Positions 8,014 to 21,296 of a DNA stretch of 64,000 bases are shown here, piece after piece. The stretch covers positions 496,001 to 560,000 of the forward strand of contig NC_014760.1 of the NCBI RefSeq assembly GCF_000183385.1. Reading direction: 5' to 3'. Made by a program: the position numbers and the translations under genes. The stretch's first letter is position 1, and every line of letters begins with the position of its first letter. The notes beneath the pieces were generated by a model. It did no database searches and had not been told where the DNA came from. It was given only the letters and a program-made list of their open reading frames with translations. The DNA comes from Mycoplasmopsis bovis PG45. GTDB taxonomy: Bacteria > Bacillota_I > Bacilli_A > Mycoplasmatales > Metamycoplasmataceae.

Positions 8014-9009
8014 ATGATTAAGAGACTAATAAGTGGAATTAAGCCAACAGGTGATCTTACGCTAGGAAATTATATCGGTGCAATTAAAAATTTTGTCAAA
8101 TTGCAAGATGAATATGAATCATATTATTTTGTAGCAGACTTGCACTCACTAACAATGGGCGATAATAATGCAGATGAGTTAGAAAAAAGAAGAAAGGAAA
8201 TAGTTGCATCATATTTAGCTTGCGGTCTAGATCCTAATAAGTGCACAATTTTTTACCAATCAGACATTTATGAGCATACATTAGTTCAATGGCTTTTAAC
8301 TTGTGAATCAACAATGGGCGAATTAAGTAGAATGACTCAATATAAGGACAAGAGTCAAGGAGCTCTTAAACAAGCTAATGGTACTGAAAAAATACCAGTA
8401 GGTTTATTTATGTACCCTACCTTAATGGCTTCTGATATTTTAATTTATGATGCTGACTTTGTGCCTATCGGCGAAGATCAAGTTCAGCACTTAGAATTAA
8501 CTAGAATGCTAGCAGAAAGAATAAATAAAAAGTATCAATTAGACCTTAAAATTCCAACAGGAATTATTCCTAAAGAAGGTGCTAGAATTAAGTCTTTATC
8601 AGATCCTACAGCTAAAATGTCAAAAAGCGAAAAAACATCAAAAGGCACGATTTACTTAAACGACGATCCTGAAGTAGCTTATAAAAAAATTATGAAGTCA
8701 GTTACCGATTCAGAAAATAAGGTTTATATTTCCAATGATAAACCTGGAATATTGAACTTATTAAATATTTATGCGGCTTTAACTAACATTACACTTGTTG
8801 AAGCTGAAGCTCAGTTCAAAGACTCAAATTATGTTGAATTTAAAACTGCAGTAGCAACTGTTGTAAAAAATGAATTAATAAAAATTCAAGCAAAATACGA
8901 AGAGGCTTATAAAATAGTCGATTCAGTTACAAAATCAGGAGCACAAAAAGCAAAAGAAATTTGTGCTCCAATAACAAAAAAAATACTTTCAAAATTTGGA
9001 TTCAAATAG
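8014..9009 (+). CDS. trpS: tryptophanyl-tRNA synthetase
   Basis: A 331-residue class I synthetase that charges tRNA-Trp in the cytosol. The HIGH-type motif is TLGNYIGA (residues 16-23) and the KMSKS loop is intact (AKMSKSEKT, about 206-214). Length is normal for bacterial TrpRS. It starts at ATG 8014 after AAGGATC. In this code it must serve both the CCA-anticodon tRNA encoded at 51.6 kb and a UCA-anticodon tRNA expected elsewhere. thrS follows 7 bases after its stop, so the two are probably cotranscribed. Confidence 0.97.
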   Translation: MIKRLISGIKPTGDLTLGNYIGAIKNFVKLQDEYESYYFVADLHSLTMGDNNADELEKRRKEIVASYLACGLDPNKCTIFYQSDIYEHTLVQWLLTCESTMGELSRMTQYKDKSQGALKQANGTEKIPVGLFMYPTLMASDILIYDADFVPIGEDQVQHLELTRMLAERINKKYQLDLKIPTGIIPKEGARIKSLSDPTAKMSKSEKTSKGTIYLNDDPEVAYKKIMKSVTDSENKVYISNDKPGILNLLNIYAALTNITLVEAEAQFKDSNYVEFKTAVATVVKNELIKIQAKYEEAYKIVDSVTKSGAQKAKEICAPITKKILSKFGFK

Positions 9010-9016
9010 AGGAATT

Positions 9017-10765
9017 ATGAAAATTGAAGCTAATAAACCATTAAATCATACAACTAGCCATCTTTTAGGGGCAGCAGTTGAAATGTTATATCCTAATGTT
9101 AAATTAGGTTTTGGACCTGCTACTGATGAAGGATTCTATTATGACTTTGATTTCGCTGAACCATTAAGCGAAAATGAATTAGGCAAAATTGAAAAACTAA
9201 TGAAAAAGTTAGCAAGCAGAAATTTAGTAACTATTAAAATTAGTGAAGATGAATATGATTTTGCCAATAAACCCTATAAAAAAGAGTTATATGACGAATT
9301 AAAGTCTCAAAACAAAGAAATAACTTTTTATGCATTGCAAGATCCTCTTAATAAAGAAATAGTATTTAAGGACTTATGTGCTGGTAATCATATTGAAAGC
9401 ACAAAAAATATTAAAAACTTTAAATTACTAAGCATAGCTGGAGCATACTGAAGAGGTGATAGTAAAAATAAACAGCTTACTAGAATTTACGGAACATCAT
9501 GAGAAACAAAAGATGAATTAGATAAATATTTAGCTCTGCTATCTGATAGAAAAGAAAGAGACCACCGTAAAATTGGTAAAGATATGAAAATCTTTACTTT
9601 TAGCCCATTAGCTGGTCAAGGATTTCCAATATGATTAGAAAATGGAATGTATATTCATAATGAAATAAAAAATTTAGTGCTTAAATTAGACAAAAAATAT
9701 GGCTTTACTGAAGTTTTAACCCCACATTTTGGGGCAGAATTACTTTATAAAACTAGTGGCCATTTAGCGCATTATAAAGATGATATGTTTAAACCTTTAT
9801 TGGTTGAAAATGAAACATTAATCCCTAGACCAATGACTTGTCCACATCACATAATTGTTTATAACACTGAAAAACACTCGTACAGAGACTTGCCAATAAG
9901 ATATAGCGAACAGTCTCAGTTGTATCGTTATGAAAAATCTGGCGCTCTTACAGGCTTAGAAAGAGTTAGGGGTATGCTTTTAACCGAAGGGCACTTGTTT
10001 GTTAGATATGACCAAATTGCTTCTGAAGTTAAAAGAATGTACAAGCAAATAAAAGAAATATTATCTATTTTTAATATAGAAATTAGCTATATTTCACTTT
10101 CATTAAGAGATTTAAACAACAAAGATAAGTATTTTAATAACGATTCAATTTGAAACAAAGCCGAAGTAATGCTTGAAAAAGCTTTGAACGATATGAAGGT
10201 AAAGTACAAAAAAGTTGAAGGTGAAGCAGCATTTTATGGTCCTAAAATTGATATTCAAATCGATACAGCTTTAGGTCATGAAATTACTGTATCTACTATA
10301 CAATTAGACTTTTTACAACCTGAAAAATTTGACTTAAGTTACATTGATAAAAATAATAAAGAAGTAAGACCAATTATGATTCATAGAGGCCTTATTGGCA
10401 CATATGAAAGATTTGTTGCTATATTACTAGAGCAAACAAAAGGTAACTTGCCATTTTGAATAGCTCCTAAGCAAGCAACAATAATTCCTGTTAACTTATC
10501 AGAAAACTTAAAATATGCTAAGAAAGTTGCTAAAAAGCTTTTAAATAGTGACTTTAGAGTAAAAATTGATGATTCAGACGAAAGATTGAATAAAAAAATT
10601 AGAAATGCGCAAGTTTCTAAGTCAAAATTCCAGCTTATTCTGGGTTCAAATGAAATGAACTCAAATACGGTTTCATATCGTGAATATGGAAAAGAAGAAA
10701 CTACAACAGTTTCTATAAATGACTTTATAAAATTGCTTAAGAAATTAAGAAATAATTATGAATAA
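9017..10765 (+). CDS. thrS: threonyl-tRNA synthetase lacking the TGS domain
   Basis: A 582-residue class II synthetase. The protein begins at the editing (N2) domain: H11xxxH15 (HTTSH) and C121xxxH125 (CAGNH) are the conserved metal-like editing residues. The usual N-terminal TGS domain of about 60 residues is absent. The catalytic domain contains the motif 2 region ([11 protein letters not shown]...RDLPIRYSE) and motif 3 ([11 protein letters not shown]), and the C-terminal anticodon-binding domain is present. ATG 9017 follows AGAGG; the TTG further upstream lies inside trpS. Multiple TGA are Trp. It overlaps the next start by a few bases. Confidence 0.95.
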
Positions 10766-11198
10766 GTCGAAAAAATCAACTAAAGCTAATAGGCTTATTT
10801 CATATAGTCCACTACTAACTGTTTTATTTGTTACACTTTTTATAATTATTCCTATGTCGGTTGTGTGGATACTAGTTGCACCTGAATTTGGCAATGTTAA
10901 AATATCAAAGACTTTGTGAATAATACTTAGTCCTGTTTTAATTTTGACTTTATCAATAGTAATTAATATTGTGTTTGTGTTAACAAAACTTTTAAATATT
11001 AGAAGCTTTAATTTTTCAATTCCTTTTGGAATAATATTTTCATTAATTATATGATTGTGTTTAGAACAAATGCCATTTTGAATAAAGTATATAATTGCTC
11101 CAATAGCTGGAATATTAGTTGCAATAGTAACTAATATTGCCGTAGGCAAAATAGAAGATAAAATTCTAAGCAAAAATAAACAAAAGAGCAAGATATAA
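10758..11198 (+). CDS. small four-helix membrane protein
   Basis: A 146-residue protein with a basic N-terminus ([12 protein letters not shown]), four predicted membrane helices and a Lys-rich tail. The ATG overlaps the end of thrS, implying translational coupling. No family is recognised. Confidence 0.7.
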
Positions 11199-11239
11199 AA
11201 TACGAATTTGGCTATTTTATAGACTTATATAATAAACAA

Positions 11240-11267
11240 AACACCAAGATTTTCCTTGGTGTTTTTA
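11240..11267 (+). terminator. terminator of the trpS-thrS operon
   Basis: AACACCAAG pairs perfectly with CTTGGTGTT (9 bp), followed by TTTTT. Confidence 0.85.
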
Positions 11268-11770
11268 TGCTTATAATTGCTATTAAGCAATTAGTTTTCA
11301 TTGTAATTTCACTTCCTTACAAATACTATTACATATTAATAGGCAGACTTGCTTCTTCTGTGTGAAAGTAATTCCATATTTTTCCGCAGTTTTGGTTACT
11401 TAAGAACGGCTATCAAAAAACATCATTTAAAATGAGCCTGAGCATAAAATAATATTTTGTGTCTCAAAATCTTTTTGTTAATAATTTAAAAAACTTTGAA
11501 TTCCTCTATATAAAAAAACTAAGTTTTATGCAAGTTTCATGATAGCTTAAAAGCTGTTTTCCACTTCCTTCACACTTTCATATGCATAAAACTTAAAAGT
11601 TATATATTTGATGTCATCTATTAAAATGCGTCAAGCATTTAATCAATGGAACTTGGGTCTAATATTTACAGTCTGCTACCAATTATTGACAAAATGTTAA
11701 CCTTTAGTTCTTAACAAAAAACAGATTATTAACAAAACTTTTTGTGCACAAAATGCACAAAAGACATAAA
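11268..11770. other. intergenic region without a recognisable gene
   Basis: About 500 bp of AT-rich DNA between two terminators. I found no ORF of note, no tRNA and no strong hairpin. It may be a decayed gene. Confidence 0.5.
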
Positions 11771-11797
11771 AAAATCTTGCTCGGGGCAAGATTTTTG
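11771..11797 (-). terminator. terminator of the 11808-12509 lipoprotein gene
   Basis: AAAATCTTGC/GGCAAGATTTT stem with A/T runs on both sides, so it could also act on the plus strand. Confidence 0.8.
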
Positions 11798-11807
11798 TCT
11801 TTAATTT

Positions 11808-12509
11808 CTAAGAAATAATTGCTTCGTAAACCTTTGTTGAAACTGTTGGGCTTGCACCTTTGTTGTACTTAAAGAATCTAAACTTAATTTTTAGTTTGTC
11901 TCCTTCTTTTTCAACGTTGACAAATCCACTAGCTTTAATTTCGCCTTTTCTGGTTTTGTGTATCGGATTTTCAACACCAGCAATTGAATATCCATCTGGT
12001 AGACCAGTAACTGTTCCTATTTTAATGCCTTTTCAAGGTAATTTTCTCTTGAACTTTCCGCTTAACTTTGTAGCTCCATTACGAGTATCAAAGAAAACTT
12101 GCTTATTATTGCCTTTTTTAGGCGGAATTAAGTCTTCATCTTTGATGTCTTTTTTACTAATTATGATTTTAACCTTAGAAAGATCAAAATCAATATCCTT
12201 GTAAGCTACTTCTTGATTATCCGAAACCTTTTCTCCATCTTTTTTATGCGAATCAGAAGTTTCTTTTATTTCTTTTTCATTTGTTTTTTGTGCATTAGCA
12301 CTATTAGAACTTGCGCCATTAGAATTAGAAGTTCCACTTGCAGAGGTTGTTTTATGACCTGTTCCAGCTCCTTCAGCTTGTTTTGCAGGTTCTTCAACTT
12401 TTTTCTTTTCTTCCTTCTTGTTACTGCCATCACATTTAGTAGCAATTAAAGGAAATGAAAAAGTAGCAGTTAATACAGTTCCTAAACTTAACAATAGTTT
12501 GTGTTTCAT
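11808..12509 (-). CDS. prolipoprotein
   Basis: A 233-residue prolipoprotein. The signal peptide (MKHKLLLSLGTVLTATFSF) ends in PLIATKC (Cys27). Residues about 30-85 are a low-complexity Glu/Lys then Ser/Asn/Thr linker; the C-terminal part is a compact beta-rich domain with GTVTGLPDGYSIAG and KFRFF segments. TGA at 12030-12032 is Trp, so the protein continues to TAG at 11808-11810. GAGGA precedes the ATG and a TATAAT lies at 12546-12551. The function is unknown. Confidence 0.82.
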
Positions 12510-12545
12510 AAATTTGGATTCCTCTTAAACATTTTGTCTGTGTAA

Positions 12546-12551
12546 ATTATA
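12546..12551 (-). promoter_or_regulatory. -10 box of the 11808-12509 lipoprotein gene
   Basis: TATAAT on the minus strand, 37 bases before the ATG. The remainder of 12552-12779 shows no gene. Confidence 0.5.
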
Positions 12552-12779
12552 CACTTTTCTTTATAAGCCTATTTGTAGGGTTAATTAGAACATATGGCGT
12601 TTATATTAAAATATTTAAACATATATTAGCAATATAAGAATAATTGTAAAAAATATGTAAAATGCTAGCAACTTGACTGGCATCTGTATTATGTTTTAAT
12701 GATAAAAGGTTGTTAATCCAGGAAATAATTAACTAAAGTCAAATTCTTGGAAACATTTTTTGTGCATTATTAAACAATT

Positions 12780-12816
12780 AAAAAGCTACAAACACCAAAT
12801 GCAGCAGCTTTTAAAG
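12780..12816 (-). terminator. terminator of the type III-like gene
   Basis: On the minus strand AAAAGCT...AGCTTTTT flank a 20-base loop, directly after the stop codon. Confidence 0.55.
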
Positions 12817-14490
12817 TTAGTCAATTGCATTAATTAGTTCATCAAATTTTTTAAAAAATTCATCACTATTAATATCAAAGTTTGCTAATGGTAGTGCATA
12901 CATTTGATAAGTAATATTATTTTCTTTTACTGGTATCATTTTATTTAAACTATCAAAAAAATCTTCATGTCAATAGTCATTCATTCATTTTGAATTCTCT
13001 TTAGTTTCAATTAATACTTGATAATTTTTGTTTTTGCCTTCAATAAATAAATAAAAATCAGGAATTATTTTTATTGCATTAGTAAATGAGTAAATGTTCG
13101 CCTTATTTTGAGAATGGTTTTTCACTAATCAAAACTTAAGACCTTTTTCATTTAATTTACCTACTATATTACTTTTAAAATAATTTATAAATTGATATTG
13201 TTGATGGGTAAAAAAATCGCACTTGCATGTAAATCAGTTTTCTCCTGATAAGTCTGTTTTATAAGAATATTGGTCAATATATATATCTGTTAAATCAAAA
13301 ACTTTTTGTATAGGATGAGCTAAGAATTTGTTCGATCCATTATATACAGAGTTAAAATTATGAACATAAGTAGCAATATTGCTTAGTGCAATATTAATTG
13401 AATATTTTAATGAATGATTAAAATCATTTTCATCATTAAAGCACACTTCCACTTTATTATTGCCAAAGTACTCATCTAATTTAAAAAGATCTAATGTACT
13501 ATCTACATTATTAAATTTTGAACGTAAATATTCTAGGTTAAATTCACGATAATTTTTTGCATACTTATAAATAAGTTCTAAATCAATACTGCTAAGTTTA
13601 TAAGTTTTTGAATATATATATTTACTACTTATTTCTCCAATAGTATGTGTGATATTTTTACTTATTTCATCAGGAAAAATTTTTATTTGCTTATCTAATT
13701 TTTCCTTTTTATTTAAAAATATAAAGCCATTTTTAAATAAATTGCTTTGTTTAAAGCTATCTTTTAAAGTACATAGTTGCAACTCTTTTGTAGTTGTGTT
13801 ATTTACTTTTTGAATTTTATTTTTATCATAATTGTAAATAAAATTGTCTAATATATCTTTTTCATAGGATGATTGGTCAAAATTAAAGTGTTCAAAAATA
13901 TGAAAAATATTAAATTCTTTATATTTATTTAAATCAGCTATAGAAGCAATATTATTAATAATTAAAAATTTCTTATCTGATTCTATATTTTCATATTGGC
14001 TTAAAAAATTATTATGGTTGCTAAATATTAAATTGATTGATTCTTTATTACTAAATAAACTAGGATTACTAATTTCTTTAATATCTATCAATTTACCCAT
14101 AAACTGTATTTTATAGGCAAATAAGTATGAAATTGACAAATTATTAACTAGCATTTTTCTATACTCTTCAAAGTCATTTTCTCGGCCTAAAATAATGAAA
14201 TTATTAATTCCTTTTGAATAAAAGTAAAGAATTATCATTGCTAAAAAATGATATTTAACAGCTTTATCTTCAATATTAATTAAGTACTTAATAGGAAATT
14301 TTGCTAGTTTCTTATCATAATCGGTTGCTAAAAATCTAATTGCTTCAGTTTCGCATTTGTTTAAGTTAATCGAGTTATTCAAATTCTGAACAATAATATT
14401 TGGAAGCTTCACTAGTGGATCAGAACCTTTGTAATTATTTGAATAATTCATTAACTCTTCAAGATTATTAAAAAGGAAATTTTTGTGCAT
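12817..14490 (-). CDS. type III restriction subunit-like protein without a P-loop
   Basis: A 557-residue protein. The C-terminus has a plausible PD-(D/E)XK nuclease motif (IIPDFYLFI, then VLIETKEN), as in Res subunits of type III restriction enzymes. The N-terminal arrangement (NKCETEAIRFLAT then LAMIILYFYSKGINNFIIL) aligns by pattern with the Res helicase start, but where Res has a GSGKT P-loop this protein has NIEDKAVKYHF, and no clear DEAD-type motif is seen. In-frame TGA codons in the last 140 residues are Trp, so it is not truncated at 13234. No methylase neighbour is present, and length is well below the usual roughly 900 residues. It is probably a degenerate or repurposed relative; the assignment rests on motifs only. 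Confidence 0.5.
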
Positions 14491-14650
14491 TTTTTCTCCC
14501 TAAACTTAGTTATTTAAAATTTTAAAATAAAAAGCTTTCTTAAGCATTAATAAATGAATTTATGAAAATATTTTCAATATCAATAATAAATTTAGTTTGA
14601 AAAAATATGCTAATAAATAAGGAAAATTAGCATACCTATTTAATAAGTAC

Positions 14651-14656
14651 TATAAT
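14651..14656 (+). promoter_or_regulatory. -10 box of the ATP synthase operon
   Basis: TATAAT 34 bases before the first ATG; AGGAG at about 14680 is the ribosome binding site of the first gene. Confidence 0.5.
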
Positions 14657-14689
14657 TTAAATGTTATTTATATAACATTAGGAGATTGG

Positions 14690-15160
14690 ATGCAGTATGA
14701 AGATAGTAAAAAAGTTACTATAAATTTTTTTATCATTCTTTTGTACTTTTCTGTAATATTTGCATATTTTTATAAATATGCAAGATTATCATTACTGTTA
14801 GGTTATGTAATCGGGGCATCTACTTCATTTTTAATTTTTTGAATAAAAGAGGCATTTAGTTATTTAATTATTGGAAAAAAGAAATCTCAAGCTGCAAGTT
14901 TAAGCGTCTTAGCTTTTGTTACTAGTTTTACTCTTGTGGGATTTTTGACAGTTTTATTAATTTTTGTAAATAAAATAAGCATCAAGAACATGAATAATAT
15001 TTACACAAAAAGCAGTTTTCAAATAGCTTTTTATCCAGTTAATTTGATAACTTATACTTTTGGTTTTGTAACTTTAAAAATGAGTTTATTATTGTGTTTT
15101 ATAAATAAAAAAAAGAAAGGAGGCATAAATGAATACAGTCAAAAGTGCAGGCGAATCTAA
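14690..15160 (+). CDS. atpI: AtpI-like membrane protein, first gene of the ATP synthase operon
   Basis: A 156-residue, four-helix membrane protein. Identity is inferred mainly from position directly before atpB, size and membrane topology; AtpI proteins assist c-ring assembly. TGA near 14840 is Trp. It overlaps atpB by 32 bases. Confidence 0.6.
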
Positions 15161-15947
15161 TATCTTTAGTGATTGAATTAATGGCGGATATGCTGACTGA
15201 AATCAAAAGCAACTTCTATCATTGATTGTTGTTGTGTTAATTTGCTTAATTTTCTCTTTATATGTGTTTATAAAAATTAAAAAATATGCAAAAGAAGACA
15301 AAGCCCCTAGTGGCATTATTTTGGCAATGGAAGGCTATGTAAATTACATTGATAATGTTTATGATGATAATACTGATAGAAAAATTCCTAAAGCAAGATT
15401 TTATGTTTTTGGTTTAGCAACCTTTTTATTGCTTGGAAACTTGCTAGGCTTAATTGGGTTGGAACCTGTTACAACTTCTTATTCAATTGCATTAACTTTT
15501 GGACTAATGTCATGATTAGGGATTTATGTAACAGGCTTGATTTATCAAAAATGAAGATTTTTTGCTAGGTACAAAAATCCAATTGAGATAATAGGCCAGT
15601 TTTCGCCGCTAATCTCAATTAGTTTCCGTATCTTTGGAAACATTATTGGTGGAAGCATAATTATGGTTATGATTTACTCACTTTTTGGATACATTTGAAC
15701 TAAAATGATTCCAAATTCACCACCACTACCGCTTTTAGCAGTGATTTTCACACCTGTATTACATCTTTATTTTGATGTTTTTAGTGCCTTCATTCAAGCA
15801 TTAGTATTTTGCTCACTTACCACTATTTGATGAGCACAAGAAGCTGAAATAGAAGAAAAAAATGTAAAAATTGATGAAAAAAGTAATTATTTTTCATCTA
15901 ATCAAATAAAAGTTAAGCAACTTAATGTTGCTCAAAATATATATTAA
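15129..15947 (+). CDS. atpB: ATP synthase Fo subunit a
   Basis: A 272-residue membrane subunit forming the proton half-channels. The essential Arg lies in ISFRIFGNIIGG (about residue 165), and the C-terminal helix region with LHLYFDVFSAFIQALVF matches subunit a. Several TGA are Trp. AAGGAGG precedes the ATG at 15129. Confidence 0.93.
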
Positions 15948-15962
15948 GTTAAGGAGATTATT

Positions 15963-16190
15963 ATGGAAAAAGGATTAATTGCAATAGGTATTGGCATTAG
16001 TATGATTTCTGGTCTAGGTGTTGGTCTTGGTCAAGGTCTTGCTGCTGGTAAGGCAGCTGAAGCAGTTGGAAGAAATCCTGAAGCAGCAAGCAAGATTAGA
16101 ACAATGATGCTTGTTGGTCAAGCGGTTTCTGAATCTGCTGCTATTTATGCATTAGTTATATCAATTCTATTAATGTTTGCTTTTAATTAA
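15963..16190 (+). CDS. atpE: ATP synthase Fo subunit c
   Basis: A 75-residue, two-helix hairpin forming the rotor ring. The Gly-rich first helix ([15 protein letters not shown]), polar loop RNPEA and proton-carrying Glu in [12 protein letters not shown] are all present. Confidence 0.95.
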   Translation: MEKGLIAIGIGISMISGLGVGLGQGLAAGKAAEAVGRNPEAASKIRTMMLVGQAVSESAAIYALVISILLMFAFN

Positions 16191-16194
16191 TAAT

Positions 16195-16767
16195 ATGAAC
16201 TTAATTTATAACTTATCACTTAATGCCAATATGCTTTTAAGCAGTCAAAATAATGGTGGAATTAAAGAAGAACTAAAGGATAAATTTAGAGCACTTTTCC
16301 CAACTTGACCTATGTTTTTGGCTACTATAATTGCATTTGTTTTAGTTGTTGTAATTTTATGATTCTTGCTTCATAAGCCTATAAAAAAAGCAATGAAGGA
16401 ACGTCATGACTATATACAAAAAAATATTGATGAAGCTAAATTAACCAATGATATTTCTAAGCAAAAATTAAATGAAGCTAATAAAAGGTTAGCTGAAGCT
16501 TATTCTGAAGCAGATGAATTAATCAAAAATGCCAAAATTCATGGCGAAAATGTAATTGAAGAATATGTTCATAAAGCTAGAAATGAATCAAAGAGAATAA
16601 TAGATAAAGCTCATACTGAAATTGAATCAGAAAGACAAAAAATGATTGATGATTCTAAATCAAACATTGCTAAGGCAGCTATTGAAATTTCAAAAAAAAT
16701 TATGCAAAAAGAAGTTACAAAAGAGTCACAAGATGAAGTGATTAACAACTTCTTAAAGGATAATTAG
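16195..16767 (+). CDS. atpF: ATP synthase Fo subunit b
   Basis: A 190-residue peripheral stalk subunit: a short outer segment, one membrane helix (about 42-60), then a long charged coiled coil. ATG at 16195 gives the complete membrane segment; TGA codons inside it are Trp. Unlike b subunits of some mycoplasmas it has no lipobox Cys in its N-terminus. Confidence 0.92.
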
Positions 16768-16769
16768 CT

Positions 16770-17330
16770 ATGTATATTAAAGCTAATGCCGATAGTTATG
16801 CTTTGGCACTATATGACTTACATAAAGAAGAAGATAGTGTAAGTAGCACATATGAGAATATACTTAGTTTCTATGAACTTTTGTGTAATGATAGGGCAAT
16901 CTCTTCATTTTTTAACAGCAGTAAGATTGCTGTAGAAAAAAAGTGTGAATTAGCCAATGAAATAGTTCAATACGATGAAAAATTAAAAACTTTTGCAAAC
17001 TTTTTAAAGCTTTTAATAGCTAAAAACAATTCGTCGCTGTTGCAACAAGCTCTATCAATATATATACATATTGTTGAAGATGACTTAAATATAATAAGAG
17101 CAAAATTAATTTCTGCTTTTGAAATTGACAATGAATTAAAAATTAAAATTATTCAAAAACTAGAACAAAAATACAATAAAAAAATTGTGCTCAATACTTA
17201 TATAGACAAGAGCTTAATTTTTGGATTTAAAATAGTGATTGGAAATGACATAATTGAGCATAATGCTAAAGCTGATTTAGAAAAAATTTCATCATTAATT
17301 AACGATAAAAATGGAGGCTTAAATGGCTAA
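16770..17330 (+). CDS. atpH: ATP synthase F1 subunit delta
   Basis: A 186-residue OSCP/delta protein connecting the stalk to F1. The N-terminal helical domain and the C-terminal [23 protein letters not shown] region match the family. It overlaps atpA by 8 bases. Confidence 0.92.
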   Translation: MYIKANADSYALALYDLHKEEDSVSSTYENILSFYELLCNDRAISSFFNSSKIAVEKKCELANEIVQYDEKLKTFANFLKLLIAKNNSSLLQQALSIYIHIVEDDLNIIRAKLISAFEIDNELKIKIIQKLEQKYNKKIVLNTYIDKSLIFGFKIVIGNDIIEHNAKADLEKISSLINDKNGGLNG

Positions 17331-18909
17331 CAAAAGCACTGATATAAGCGCAATTATCAAAGATAGAATTAGGCGTTTTGATTCAAAAATAGATTATTCA
17401 GAAATTGGATATATTGTTACTATTGGTGATGGAATTGCCTTAATTAACGGCCTAGATAATGCAAAAAATGGTGAAATAGTTAAGTTCAAAGACAATATTA
17501 CTGGCTTAGTATTGAATTTAGAAGAAGAAGTAGTTGGTGTTGCTATATTTGGTAACGCTAATGCACTTAGTGAAGGTGATTTATGCACTAGAACGGGTGA
17601 AGTTATTTCAGTGCCAGTTGGTAATCAATTAACTGGAAGAGTTATAAATGCAATAGGAGAGCCTATTGATGGAAAAGGGCCACTTAATAACACTAAACGT
17701 AGGGAAATTTTTAAGGTAGCGCCTGGTGTTATGAGCAGGGTTGAAGTTAATGAGCCTTTGGAAACTGGAATAATTGCAATTGATTCAATGATTCCTATTG
17801 GTAAAGGTCAAAGAGAATTAATTATTGGTGATAGGCAAACTGGAAAAACGTCAATAGCAATTGATACTATAATTAATCAAAAAGATAAAAATGTTAAGTG
17901 CATTTATGTAGCAATTGGACAAAAAAACTCAACAGTTGCCCAAATTACTAAAAAATTACAAGATGCTGGAGCAATGGACTATACAACTGTGATTGTTTCT
18001 GGAGCTTCAGAATTAGCACCTCAACAATACATTGCTCCTTATTCAGGCACAGCAATAGCAGAAGAGTGAATGTCAGAAGGCAAAGATTGCTTAATTATTT
18101 ATGATGATTTATCAAAACATGCTATTGCTTACAGAACTTTATCACTATTATTAAGACGTCCGCCCGGACGTGAAGCTTATCCTGGTGATGTTTTCTACTT
18201 ACACTCTCAATTATTAGAAAGAGCTGCTAAGGTTAACTCTTCATATGGCGGTGGTTCAATTACTGCCTTACCAATAATCGAAACTCAACAAGGTGATATA
18301 TCAGCTTATATTCCTACTAATGTTATTTCAATCACTGATGGTCAAATTTTTACCAGAGAAAACTTATTCCACTCAGGACAAAGACCTGCTGTTGATGTTG
18401 GTTTTAGTGTTTCTAGGGTAGGTTCTAGTGCGCAAACTAAAGCTATGAAGGAAGTTTCTAGCTCTCTTAAATTAGAACTTGCTCAATATAATGAAATGCA
18501 AGCTTTTGCCCAATTTGGCTCAGATTTAGACGATTCTACTATTGCTATTCTAAAACATGGTCTAAAAGTTTATGAACTTCTTAAACAAGAGCAATATTAT
18601 CCAATAGATCATTTTTCACAAACGGCTATTTTGCTAGGGATCAAGGAAAAAATTATTAATCCACTTCCAGTTAGTCAATTAAGAAGATATCGTGATGAAG
18701 TTATCAAATATATGACTAAAGATTTAGATGGGTTGAGCATAGTTGCTGCAATAAAACAAAACAAAAATGCATTAAACAGCGAAATTAAAAATGCTATTAC
18801 TACTCAATTAGTTAAAATTGTAAATAAAATAATAGCTTCCTTGCATGATTACAAACCTGAAGCTGAGCTTCCAATGCCAGCTAAGTATGTAGAACAAAAT
18901 AATGTCTAG
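17323..18909 (+). CDS. atpA: ATP synthase F1 subunit alpha
   Basis: A 528-residue non-catalytic nucleotide-binding subunit. The Walker A is GDRQTGKT, and the [20 protein letters not shown] signature is intact. TGA at 18067-18069 is Trp. It overlaps atpG by 8 bases. Confidence 0.97.
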
Positions 18910-19765
18910 TATTCAATCTATTCAAAGCAGAATTAAAACTGTCCAATCAATAAGAAAAATAACTCATGCAATGGAATTGGTCTCTTATTCTAAATTAAAA
19001 AAAGCAAAAAATGCCTTTGATGAAGTCGAAAAATATAACTTACTTATAGATCAAACATTTAAAAAAATTTTTGAAAACATTAGCCATGATGATTTAGAAG
19101 AGTTAATGAAGTCTAGAAACAATAGCAAAAGCAAACTTTATATTATTGTAACTAGCAATTTAGGCCTAGCCGGGGCTTATAATGCTAACATAATTAAACT
19201 TGTAAAAGAAACTATAACTAGCGATGATTATTTAATAATAATCGGATCATATGGCTATAGAGCTCTTAAGCAGAATTATGGCGAGCAAATAATTAACATT
19301 AGTGACATTTTACAAAGTAAAAGAATTAGTACTGTTGTTTCAAAAATAATCAAGAAAGCATTCAAGTTTTATAGAAATGGCACTGTAAGTTCAATTAACT
19401 TCATTTATACTAAATTCATAAATAATTTAGTTCAAGAAGAAACTTGCGAAAGAGTTTTTCCATTTAATGAAGTTATGATTCGTGAACACATCAACCGCAA
19501 AGAAATTGACTTTAATCTTGAATTTGAGCCAAGTGCAAAGGATGTTTTGGCTGATGCTATTCCGCTTTTTGTTGATTCTAAATTACATTTAGCAATGGCT
19601 ACTTCACTTATTAGTGAACACTCTGCACGCAGAAGTGCAATGGAAAATGCAACTAGAAACTCAGATAGTTTAATAACTGATTTAGATATGGAATTCAAAC
19701 GTAAACGTCAAGCAAAAATTACAAATGAAATAATAGAAATTGTTTCTGGTGCTGATGCAGTTTAA
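18902..19765 (+). CDS. atpG: ATP synthase F1 subunit gamma
   Basis: A 287-residue central shaft. Conserved N-terminal [20 protein letters not shown] and C-terminal [11 protein letters not shown] helices are present. Confidence 0.96.
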   Translation: MSSIQSIQSRIKTVQSIRKITHAMELVSYSKLKKAKNAFDEVEKYNLLIDQTFKKIFENISHDDLEELMKSRNNSKSKLYIIVTSNLGLAGAYNANIIKLVKETITSDDYLIIIGSYGYRALKQNYGEQIINISDILQSKRISTVVSKIIKKAFKFYRNGTVSSINFIYTKFINNLVQEETCERVFPFNEVMIREHINRKEIDFNLEFEPSAKDVLADAIPLFVDSKLHLAMATSLISEHSARRSAMENATRNSDSLITDLDMEFKRKRQAKITNEIIEIVSGADAV

Positions 19766-19808
19766 GCCTAATAAATCTGTTTTATAGAACTATAAGTGCA
19801 TTTATTAA

Positions 19809-21281
<1,473 letters not shown>

Positions 21282-21296
21282 AAAGTAAGCATCACT

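Noticed and set aside
9017-10765. Apparent frameshifts or nonsense mutations in thrS, lon, leuS, uvrA and others
   Set aside because: All breaks are TGA at positions where Trp is expected; with code 4 the frames are continuous.
11268-11770. Searched for a tRNA, small RNA or decayed gene in this gap
   Set aside because: No cloverleaf, no strong hairpin and no coding pattern was found.
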